Positions 17,631-25,313 of a stretch of DNA of 64,000 nucleotides are shown here, piece after piece. Source of the DNA: Niastella koreensis GR20-10 (GTDB lineage Bacteria; Bacteroidota; Bacteroidia; Chitinophagales; Chitinophagaceae); contig NC_016609.1 in the NCBI RefSeq assembly GCF_000246855.1, positions 4,650,001 through 4,714,000 of the forward strand. Direction: 5' to 3'. Under the pieces are notes generated by a model, which made no database searches, had not been told where the DNA came from, and saw only the letters and a list, made by a program, of their open reading frames with translations. Position 1 is the first letter of the stretch; each line of letters starts with the position of its first letter. Made by a program: the position numbers and the translations under genes.

Positions 17631-18452
17631 ATGAACAAACTATACATATCGGCAATTGCCGTTATGAGCGCTTGCTCGCAAAGAATGCCCGATAATTTTG
17701 TTTTCATTAAAGGCGGCCCTTTTACCAATTCACATTCCAACTACTATGGAAAAAACATAACCGTTCCCGGCTTTAATTGCGGCCTCTTTGAAGTAACACA
17801 AAAAGAGTGGCAGCAGGTAATGGGCAACAATCCCTCTGCCTTCAAGGGCGATCAGCTACCTGTTGAAACGGTTAGCTGGTATGATTGCATTGAATATTGC
17901 AATAAAAGAAGCATCAAGGAAGATTTGCAACCATACTACACTATCAATAAAGACAAACGAGATCCAACCAACACCAACGAACTGGATGATGTAAAATGGA
18001 CCATAACAATAAACCGTAATTCCAACGGTTACCGGTTACCAACAGAAGCAGAATGGGAATATGCAGCCAGCGGTGGTCAACTAAGTAAGAACTATACATA
18101 CAGTGGTAGCAATACCATTAATGACATCGCCTGGTTCTGGCAAAACTCGGGCGACAAATATTTAACCGGCAACTGGAGCTGGCTCATGCTGGAAAAGAAC
18201 AGGAATAAAACAAAACCGGTTGGCAGTAAACAACCTAATGAGTTAGGACTGTATGATATGTCGGGCAATGTACGGGAATGGTGTTGGAATGGTGCCGATA
18301 CTTTGCAGGGCCGCATTTGGAAAGGCGGCGGCTGGATGGGTGCCGACTTTTGTTGTAGTTCTTCTTTTCGTGCCGGCTACCAGGCAAACGGCAAAGGGCC
18401 CGATCAGGGTTTTCGCGTATGCAGGTCAGTTAACAGCACACTTAATAATTAA
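17631..18452 (+). CDS. SUMF1/FGE-fold lipoprotein, catalytic Cys incomplete
   Basis: A 273-residue protein from the Met at 17631; an upstream Met at 17610 lies in the preceding terminator T-run. A short signal ends in VMSAC, so it is probably a lipoprotein. The formylglycine-generating fold is clear (FVFIKGGPF, LPTEAEWEYAASGG, LYDMSGNVREWCWNG, GFRVCR). In the active-site segment GGGWMGADFCC only the second of the two FGE cysteine positions is Cys, so it is unlikely to make formylglycine. Relatives are scaffold or ligand-binding proteins, for example in gliding or secretion systems. Confidence 0.85.
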   Translation: MNKLYISAIAVMSACSQRMPDNFVFIKGGPFTNSHSNYYGKNITVPGFNCGLFEVTQKEWQQVMGNNPSAFKGDQLPVETVSWYDCIEYCNKRSIKEDLQPYYTINKDKRDPTNTNELDDVKWTITINRNSNGYRLPTEAEWEYAASGGQLSKNYTYSGSNTINDIAWFWQNSGDKYLTGNWSWLMLEKNRNKTKPVGSKQPNELGLYDMSGNVREWCWNGADTLQGRIWKGGGWMGADFCCSSSFRAGYQANGKGPDQGFRVCRSVNSTLNN

Positions 18453-18525
18453 TTAAAAAGCCTTTTTGTTTTTATTCGGGCAATTGAATAACTTTAGTTT
18501 ATTCATAACCGTAAAACCTTAAACC

Positions 18526-20169
18526 ATGGCTAGCTCAGCTACCTTCCCTGCTACCATTAACGGTAGTATCTACCCCAGCGTCCCCAATACACAATTTCCC
18601 GAAACAGTATTTCCTGAATTTAATCCAGCTAAAAAAGTCGTAGGTGTTGCCTTATCAGGCGGCGGTCCCAGGGCAATGAGTTGTGCAATGGGACAAATGC
18701 GTGGACTGCTTGACAGTATTCTTTATAATTACATTGGCGCCATCTCCTGTGTATCGGGCGGCTCCTGGTTTGGCACTCCTTTTAGTTATGCAGCAGCTTC
18801 TTTTAGCGATGCCACTTTACTGGGAACGCAAACCCCACCCTCACAACTAACCGTTCAGGAATTGCAAAACCTCAATTATGGTAATATCTGTCTTCCACTA
18901 ACGACTATGACAGACAGCGCCATTACCGCCGTATTAACCTATCAATATGAATGGAATGATGTGCCTTATAATAAACTCTGGGGCCGGATGCTGAACGCTT
19001 TTTTCCTGGACCCGCTGCTTATAGGCGACGATCAAACTTTTTTTACGCTCAATAACATTACACTTAAACAGTTATTACAACAGAACGTTAATTTAACGCC
19101 CAGTAATTTTTATTTACTTCGTAATAACCGGCCATTCTATATAGCAGGCGGCACGCAAAACTACCCACTTGGCGTTAATGGCGTGATGCGCCATATGGAG
19201 TACTCGGCGATGTATGCAGGCACGCCGCAACAATGTGGGGTTATTAACCCTGATGGCAGCCATTACGGCTATGGCTATGTTGATAATATTTTATTCGATA
19301 CACTTAAACCCCAGCCAACGGGCGCCACCACAGCCAATGCTTATTTAAATATCAATCCCTATAACGGGAAGCAGGAACCTTTTCTTTTATGCGATCAAAT
19401 GGGCAGTAGCAGCTCTGCGCCTGGCAGCGACCTCGATTATTTCAACCAGCCAGGCTGGTTTCCCCAATTCAATTACTGGTCGCCCGCATATACCGGCAAG
19501 GAAAGCGCGGAATTTTACAGCTTTACCGATGGCGGCAACCTGGAGAATACCGGCATCATTCCCCTGTTACGCCGGCAGTATCAATTGATCATTGCCTGTG
19601 TCAATTCTGAACTTCCCTTAGTGAATATCAACCAAACCGATTCGGATTATGTAAATGGCATAGATGCGCAAATAACGCGGTTATTTGGCAGAATGCCTGT
19701 ACCCGGTCCTTTTCCTACTCCCAATACCCAGGTGTTTAATGACAATGGGAAATTTGATGCACTGAACCAGGCATTGCATACTGCAAAAGTAAATGGACTA
19801 CCGCTTGTTTACCAGGATACCTATACCATTTTCGAGAACAATTATTTTGGTGTTCCTGCTTATCCGGGTAACGGCCAGGTTGAAGTAGTGTGGATCTATA
19901 ACGACATGAATAAAGAATGGTATAATCAGTTGCCGGCTTCAGTACAGGCATTACTTAAAAGTACTGCACCCGATGACTACCTGCTTAATTTCCCTAATTT
20001 GTGTACCGTTGGTCAAAACTATTTGCAAACGCTGGGCGTTTGGGTTCTCCAGGCATTGTATTATACACCCCAGCAAATAAACCTGTTGGCGAATATGCAT
20101 TACTATAACATTATGGGAGATACCTCGGCGCAGATATTTGAGAATGCGTTGAAATCGGTAGGGGGGTAA
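18526..20169 (+). CDS. cPLA2/patatin-like lipase (lysophospholipase catalytic fold)
   Basis: A 547-residue protein without signal peptide. It has the three motifs of the cPLA2 catalytic domain: oxyanion loop VALSGGGPRAM (residues 44-49), nucleophile in CVSGGSW (Ser77) and the catalytic Asp in FTDGGNLENTGI (Asp335), widely spaced as in eukaryotic PLA2_B proteins rather than compact patatins. It probably cleaves ester bonds of lipids in the cytoplasm or after unusual export. The last codons coincide with the edge of the dispersed repeat element at 20157, which seems to supply the stop codon. Confidence 0.75.
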   Translation: MASSATFPATINGSIYPSVPNTQFPETVFPEFNPAKKVVGVALSGGGPRAMSCAMGQMRGLLDSILYNYIGAISCVSGGSWFGTPFSYAAASFSDATLLGTQTPPSQLTVQELQNLNYGNICLPLTTMTDSAITAVLTYQYEWNDVPYNKLWGRMLNAFFLDPLLIGDDQTFFTLNNITLKQLLQQNVNLTPSNFYLLRNNRPFYIAGGTQNYPLGVNGVMRHMEYSAMYAGTPQQCGVINPDGSHYGYGYVDNILFDTLKPQPTGATTANAYLNINPYNGKQEPFLLCDQMGSSSSAPGSDLDYFNQPGWFPQFNYWSPAYTGKESAEFYSFTDGGNLENTGIIPLLRRQYQLIIACVNSELPLVNINQTDSDYVNGIDAQITRLFGRMPVPGPFPTPNTQVFNDNGKFDALNQALHTAKVNGLPLVYQDTYTIFENNYFGVPAYPGNGQVEVVWIYNDMNKEWYNQLPASVQALLKSTAPDDYLLNFPNLCTVGQNYLQTLGVWVLQALYYTPQQINLLANMHYYNIMGDTSAQIFENALKSVGG

Positions 20170-20490
20170 AAGAAAAAAGGTCCTCTGTAGAAACAGCCGA
20201 CCTCTAACGATTGCTTGCCATATGAAAAAAACGTAAAATCTAAGTTGGTGGGAGCGTTTAGCTTTCTTTATCCTCTCTTGATTTGCCCGCCGTTGCTTTA
20301 GCGGAGGTGGGCTTTCTCTTCGTTTTACCGTTTCGCTCCGTTGATGATGTAAAAGTACAGCGCGCCTGGTTGACTGCATAACCAGGTTTTTGCTGTTTTT
20401 ATGATGCCTAAGCAGTTAAAATATTTGCAAAATCGGTATTCTACAAGGGTTTCATCGATTTTTCGCCTTGATGCCCAGCGCATTTTTGAC
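20157..20490 (-). repeat. Dispersed ~330-bp element, copy 1
   Basis: From GGTAGGGG at 20157 this stretch matches 31837-32175 with nearly identical blocks: AGAAAAAAGGTCCTCTGTAG, ACCTCTAACGATTGCTTGCC, and ATGATGTAAAAGTACAGCGC. On the minus strand the element ends in a hairpin plus T6 (20172-20203). Both copies also share a short minus-strand frame ending in PGALYFYIIN. There is no transposase and no obvious terminal inverted repeat, so it is either a small non-autonomous element or a repeated small transcript unit. Confidence 0.7.
20172..20203 (-). terminator. Terminator at the end of repeat copy 1
   Basis: On the minus strand AGGTC and GACCT, then CTGT and ACAG, form an interrupted stem, followed by six T (complement of 20173-20178). 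Confidence 0.55.
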
Positions 20491-20492
20491 GT

Positions 20493-20523
20493 AAAAAAAG
20501 GCCGGCCGATGAAACAGCCGGCC
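20493..20523 (-). terminator. Terminator of the decayed CE15 gene
   Basis: GGCCGGC and GCCGGCC (20500-20507 with 20517-20523) form a GC-rich stem, followed on the minus strand by seven T (complement of 20493-20499). The flanking bases AAACAGCCGGCC...AACGA...CTTGCCAT resemble the head of the dispersed element, so the two share ancestry. Confidence 0.75.
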
Positions 20524-20551
20524 ATAACGAACACTTGCCATCTGAGACTTT

Positions 20552-20872
20552 TTAATCAGTTAACAGGTATTTCTTTATAAATGTCACAAACACATCTAAA
20601 TCAGTGGGTAACACCGCGTGCCCGCCTTCATGCATGTAATAACCCAGGGGATTTAACAGGGTAGTATCGCCCGGCGCAGGAAATTCATGCGTACCCGGGC
20701 CTGATTTGCCAAATAATTTGTAACCCGGCTCTGCAACCTGCGCCGACAGGTACTCGCCTTTGGGATCTCTATATCGCCATAATACACCAGCGCTACGCCA
20801 ATGCCGTTATTAATGAATTTCTGTACATCAAATTTTCTGAAAGCCGTTTGGTTAGCGGGCAGCTTTGCCCTT
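20552..20872 (-). pseudogene. Decayed CE15 glucuronoyl esterase
   Basis: Two minus-strand fragments in different frames. The upstream one (about 20872-20770) ends FINNGIGVALVYYGDIE, the strand after the oxyanion region of CE15 proteins. The downstream one runs DPKGEYLSAQVAEPGYKLFG to GYYMHEGGHAVLPTDLDVF and a TAA at 20552, which is the C-terminal CE15 segment containing the active-site His. Between them about 170 residues, including the nucleophile Ser, are missing, and the frame shifts at the junction. CE15 enzymes split lignin-glucuronoxylan esters; with the nearby GH11 gene this suggests a former xylan cluster. Confidence 0.7.
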
Positions 20873-20941
20873 TGCCTTTATTTACATTAAAATCTGATAA
20901 AATACGGTATACTGCAGGATGGTTTTCATGATCGCACCTGA

Positions 20942-20949
20942 TATATTTG
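20942..20949 (+). promoter_or_regulatory. Candidate -7 box of the PL22-like gene
   Basis: TATATTTG fits TANNTTTG and ends 17 bases before the ATG at 20967. No good -33 element is visible. Confidence 0.35.
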
Positions 20950-20966
20950 GTTGAACGCATTGCTAT

Positions 20967-22313
20967 ATGAAAATAACAACTTCCTTACTGGCAGCTGCAT
21001 TATTTGTATCCACGCTCCAGGCACAAATTGGTAAAAGATTTCCCGCTGAAAGAAAAGTGATAAAAGACCCGGTTACCGGTGTGCCCCTTACCTTTTTAAC
21101 CAGCACGCCTGCCGGCGATGCGAAAATTTATCAAACCCATAATCAATGGACGTCCGATGGGCAGTGGCTTATTTTCAGGAGCGGTCGGGTTAAGAACGAA
21201 GTACTGGCGGTGAATGAAAAAACCGGCGACCAGGTGCAGGTGACTGAAGGTGGTTATACGGGGATGTTGTGTGTGGCCAGAAAGTCGATGAAACTGTACT
21301 ACATGCACCCGACAGATACTACGAAACGCAATAGCGCTTTACAGATCATAGAGACCGATCTGGCCAAAGTATTTGCCGACAGCAAAGCCGGCCATATGCA
21401 AAAAGCGTCCATGTATCAACGCATATGCGGCACCATTGCAGATTCTTTAAATGGGGGCAACGATATGGGACTGGATGCTGAAGAAAACTGGGTGTACTTT
21501 CGCGTTAGCCATACGGAAGCAGCCAAACACCTGGCGCCCGGCACTAAAATCGAAAGCAATTTCGGGCCGCGCAACATGGGCGCTGGTCCGTCGGGACTGG
21601 CCGGGATGAATGTAACCACCGGCGAAATCAAATACATTGTTTCTGTTCCCTTTCAAATAGGCCATATTCAAACCAATCCCTGGGTACCCGGTGAAATTGT
21701 TTTTTGCTGGGAAACCGGTGGGAAATCGCCCCAACGCACCTGGACGGTAATGGCCGATGGAACAGGTCTGCGGCCGCTGTATCCTGAATCCGAGTACGAA
21801 TGGGTAACACACGAAGCCGTTATTACCAAAGATGAAGTGGCCATGGCCATCATGGGCCATCGCAAAATTGCCAACACCACCAATAACGGTGCACAGGGCA
21901 CTACCTGGAATGGCGTAAACCCCGGACAGGAAGCAGCCTGGGGCCCATCGGGCACCCGCGAAAAACCAACCGGACTGGCCATTGTGAATTTGCGCACAAG
22001 AGAAATGGTAATTGCCGGACAAACAAAAAGCGGCAGCGGCTTGTGGCATGTGGGTGGCTCCGCAGATGGACGTTGGGCAGTAGGCGACGATTTCTCCCGC
22101 AGCATTTATCTGATAGACCGCCACACCAATGAAATGATCCTGCTTTCTACCGGGCATAAAGCTACCGCCGCCGACCATCCGCATCCTACCATGAGCCCCG
22201 ATGGCACCAAAATAGAAATTCAATCGGCCATGCTCTCGGCAGATAACCGGTCGATGAATATTTGTATCATTCCAGTGCCGGAGGAATGGTTGAAGCGGAA
22301 GCTTCCTGGTTAA
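20967..22313 (+). CDS. PL22-like oligogalacturonate lyase family protein
   Basis: A 448-residue secreted protein (signal MKITTSLLAAALFVSTLQAQ) built of seven-bladed propeller repeats like TolB. Residues expected to bind the metal in PL22 enzymes are visible: His in EWVTHEAV, and the pair in DHPHPTMSPDG, with HIQTNPW also conserved. PL22 enzymes split unsaturated or saturated digalacturonate from pectin, normally in the cytoplasm; a periplasmic member is expected here because of the signal peptide. A different substrate is possible. It stands alone downstream of the CE15 relic. Confidence 0.78.
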   Translation: MKITTSLLAAALFVSTLQAQIGKRFPAERKVIKDPVTGVPLTFLTSTPAGDAKIYQTHNQWTSDGQWLIFRSGRVKNEVLAVNEKTGDQVQVTEGGYTGMLCVARKSMKLYYMHPTDTTKRNSALQIIETDLAKVFADSKAGHMQKASMYQRICGTIADSLNGGNDMGLDAEENWVYFRVSHTEAAKHLAPGTKIESNFGPRNMGAGPSGLAGMNVTTGEIKYIVSVPFQIGHIQTNPWVPGEIVFCWETGGKSPQRTWTVMADGTGLRPLYPESEYEWVTHEAVITKDEVAMAIMGHRKIANTTNNGAQGTTWNGVNPGQEAAWGPSGTREKPTGLAIVNLRTREMVIAGQTKSGSGLWHVGGSADGRWAVGDDFSRSIYLIDRHTNEMILLSTGHKATAADHPHPTMSPDGTKIEIQSAMLSADNRSMNICIIPVPEEWLKRKLPG

Positions 22314-22528
22314 CAGGTTAACTGGTCAACTCATCACGGCCCTCTGCGTTCATCACCTAAGTGGTTTCTTCTAATAAACTGAAGAGGTATTATTTAAATT
22401 CTTAACGATCTGTATTCCCAAGTTATTCTGAAGACTATTATTAACGTACTTGCAACACATAACAATTAATTATTGATCGACATCAGCGCCAATCAGTAGT
22501 TAGTTAACCCAATACCCTAAGAAGTACC

Positions 22529-23089
22529 ATGAGCCTCCTTTATATAAAGAAAAACCATGTTCAGTTGCCGCCTGGTCTTTACCGGGCTATGCTGGCATTA
22601 TTTATCTTTCTTTTTTTCCCACTCTTTGATGGCTGGGCACAGGGCAATTATGCCATTCAGGCCAATATTATTTACCGGTTTACCAAATATGTTAACTGGC
22701 CCGATGAAAAAAAGGCAGAAGATTTTGTTATTGGCATAGTGGGCGACACACCCCTATACGATGAACTAACACACTTTACCGCCAATAAGACTGCCGGCGG
22801 CAGAGCTATCGTTGTCAAAAAATTCTCAGCCTCAGCGCCCAGGTATAATTGTCAGATCTTATTCATCAGTGATGAGGAAAGCAGCAGCATAAAACGCATA
22901 GCTGCCAGTACCAGCGGCATGCCAACGTTACTGGTAAGTGAATCAGAAGGAGTTGCCCGTAAAGGTTCCTGTATCAACTTTGTAACGGTAGATGATCACC
23001 TCAAACTCGAGATCAATAAAACGGCTATTGAAAAGCGAACGCTGGATATAGCAACAGAATTATTAAGCCTGGGAGTTATAGTAAAATAA
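22529..23089 (+). CDS. YfiR/DUF4154 family periplasmic protein
   Basis: A 186-residue protein with a hydrophobic signal (AMLALFIFLFFPLFDGWAQ). The YfiR pattern is clear: NIIYRFTKYVNWPDE at the start, FVIGIVGDTPLYDEL, CQILFISDEES and SCINFVTVDDHLKLEIN. YfiR proteins are periplasmic and can control membrane-bound signalling proteins. It is 13 bases before a TonB-dependent receptor and then a hybrid histidine kinase, so it is probably the periplasmic connector between them. Confidence 0.88.
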   Translation: MSLLYIKKNHVQLPPGLYRAMLALFIFLFFPLFDGWAQGNYAIQANIIYRFTKYVNWPDEKKAEDFVIGIVGDTPLYDELTHFTANKTAGGRAIVVKKFSASAPRYNCQILFISDEESSSIKRIAASTSGMPTLLVSESEGVARKGSCINFVTVDDHLKLEINKTAIEKRTLDIATELLSLGVIVK

Positions 23090-23102
23090 ATCCAGTAAGT
23101 AA

Positions 23103-25298
23103 ATGGAACGATCCGTGACCCGAAAACTGGTTATTGCAATAATAACCATAGGCGCCTTTATGCATAAAGGGTTCAGCCAAACCGACACTGCAAAAGCAAG
23201 TGCTTACGAAAGCATGAGCCTGAAAGAACTGCTGAATGTGAAAATTGTTTCGGCATCCAAATCGGCCGAACTGCTGTTCGATGCTCCCTTATCGGCTTCG
23301 GTGGTTACCAGGGCCGAGATCCGGCGAACAGGCTGCACTTCCATTATGGAAGCACTACGCCTGGTACCAGGTGTTATTGTAAGGGAACAAAGCAATGGCA
23401 ATTACGATATTCATTTAAGAGGCATGGACAATGTGCCTCCCAATGCGTCGTTCGATCTCACCTCCAATACCACAACATTAGTTATGATAGATAACCGCCC
23501 CATCTATAATTACCTGCGGGGCGGCACCTTTTGGGAAACCCTGCCTGTTGACCTGCATGATGTAGAAAAAATAGAAGTGGTACGCGGCCCGGCAGCCGCC
23601 CTGTATGGTCCCAATGCCGTGAACGGTGTTATAAATATCATTACCCGGCAAATTGAAAAAAAGGGATTATACGCAACCGTAAACAACCAGCAGGGCAGCA
23701 ACTATACGTTTATTGATAATGCCTCCATAGGGTACCGGTTAAACCGCTTAAGTATAATTGCATCCGGAAATTTTCAACACCGCAACCGGTCGCAGGAAAG
23801 CTATTACGAATACAGCCGGGATCAATACATTGAACAGCCTGCCTATTTAATAAACTTTGGTCAGGATACCATCCGGAATATAGGAGCCATCTATCCAAAG
23901 CCACAATTGTCAATGGAGAAAATGGCCGGCAACCTGTTTGCCAGTTACCGGATCTCAGACAAGTCGAAAGTTGTTATTTCAACCGGCGTGCAACATTCAG
24001 TGGCACAACGGGTGGCAACTGAAAACGAGTTCACGCCACTGTCATTCGCACACTCCAATACCAGGTATGCCGATGTACAGGGAAATATAAACGGGTTAAC
24101 AGGCCAGTTCTCTTATAATGAGGGCACGCAGTATACCGATTACTCAGCAGAAAACAAATACGATTTCAAAACCATCAATAGCAACATCGAATATAATTTT
24201 TCCAGGAGGAACTTTTCGCTAAAACCAGGCATCAGTTTTCAGCGTGCAGTATACGACGACAGAAAGTATGCTGACCAGGTAAACTGGACCGGCGTGTTCA
24301 ATGCAAGAACAGTCATAAATACGCAATCTGCATCGCTTCATGGGGAATATAAATTGTTTCACAATGCCCTGCGCCTCGTTGGCGGATTGGCTGCCAGCCG
24401 TTTTAATTATCCCGACACTACCTACCTGTCATTTGAACTGGCTGCCACCTGGAAGCTGAATAAAAGCAACCTGTTCAGACTCGTGTATTCAGGAGCGCCG
24501 CGTTCCGCGAACATTTACGATACATATGTGGCACAAACAATTCAATTAAACCCTGCAGGTGTACATACATTTGATGTGATGGCGTTAAGCGGAAACAAGG
24601 ACCTTCGATTGTTGACAGCCAAAATGGTGGAAGCCGGTTATAGAAGTACAATAAGTCATGTAGTAAGCCTGGATGTAGAAGTTTTTAATATTTGCTCTAA
24701 AAATTACAATACGTCGATTATACAGGCGCCGTATACCCTGCTTGCAGGTATTGACACCATACATGTAACAGAGATCAGGGCAACCAACCTGCCCATGCAA
24801 CTGAACCAGGCCGGATTAACGTTTTCCTTAACAATAGATACGAAAAAGATAAAAATAAAACCTTTTGCCACCTTGCAGCATACACAAATAAAAGATTATG
24901 CAATTTCCAATGTTATGCCCGGGGTTATACCAGGCGCTGCTGATATTTATTCAGGTATTGGAACCAAACGCACGCTGAAAAGCACACCGGCTTTGTATGG
25001 CGGAGGTATAATCGAGTATAAAATCGCCCCTAAAGTAAATTTCGCTGTAAGCAGTTATTACTATACAAAACAGGATTATTACCATATAAGTAATATTATA
25101 TATCATGATGGCATCCGGGGCATCGATCACCTGCAGGGAAAACTGATTATGAACGCCGCTATTTCTTATGAACCGGTAAAAGGACTGGTATTGAATTGCT
25201 CCGGTAAAAATTTACTGAATCAAACTGCTCATGAATTCTTTTATACCGACAAAACACCTTTTATGGTAATGGGCGGGTGTACCTGGCAGTTGCAATAA
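23103..25298 (+). CDS. TonB-dependent outer-membrane receptor
   Basis: A 731-residue receptor with a signal peptide, the N-terminal MSLKELLNVKIVSASKSAE segment, a plug (MEALRLVPGVIVREQ, then IEVVRGPAAALYGPNAVNGV) and a barrel. It is the CirA/FepA-like type, not SusC: there is no SusD neighbour and no carboxypeptidase-like domain. The ligand is unknown. Tight coupling to yfiR (13 bases) and to a hybrid kinase (15 bases) suggests a sensory rather than purely transport role. Confidence 0.9.
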   Translation: MERSVTRKLVIAIITIGAFMHKGFSQTDTAKASAYESMSLKELLNVKIVSASKSAELLFDAPLSASVVTRAEIRRTGCTSIMEALRLVPGVIVREQSNGNYDIHLRGMDNVPPNASFDLTSNTTTLVMIDNRPIYNYLRGGTFWETLPVDLHDVEKIEVVRGPAAALYGPNAVNGVINIITRQIEKKGLYATVNNQQGSNYTFIDNASIGYRLNRLSIIASGNFQHRNRSQESYYEYSRDQYIEQPAYLINFGQDTIRNIGAIYPKPQLSMEKMAGNLFASYRISDKSKVVISTGVQHSVAQRVATENEFTPLSFAHSNTRYADVQGNINGLTGQFSYNEGTQYTDYSAENKYDFKTINSNIEYNFSRRNFSLKPGISFQRAVYDDRKYADQVNWTGVFNARTVINTQSASLHGEYKLFHNALRLVGGLAASRFNYPDTTYLSFELAATWKLNKSNLFRLVYSGAPRSANIYDTYVAQTIQLNPAGVHTFDVMALSGNKDLRLLTAKMVEAGYRSTISHVVSLDVEVFNICSKNYNTSIIQAPYTLLAGIDTIHVTEIRATNLPMQLNQAGLTFSLTIDTKKIKIKPFATLQHTQIKDYAISNVMPGVIPGAADIYSGIGTKRTLKSTPALYGGGIIEYKIAPKVNFAVSSYYYTKQDYYHISNIIYHDGIRGIDHLQGKLIMNAAISYEPVKGLVLNCSGKNLLNQTAHEFFYTDKTPFMVMGGCTWQLQ

Positions 25299-25313
25299 AA
25301 AGGAAACATACGA

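Noticed and set aside
20325..20534. 69-codon minus-strand open frame across the dispersed element
   Set aside because: It joins the CE15 terminator region to the repeat; copy 2 has a stop in the same frame, so coding of a stable protein is not supported, although the tail is shared.
21447..22223. 258-codon minus-strand open frame opposite the PL22-like gene
   Set aside because: It lies fully inside a convincing propeller gene, is rich in Gly, His and Phe, and has no signal or domain pattern; a codon-bias shadow.
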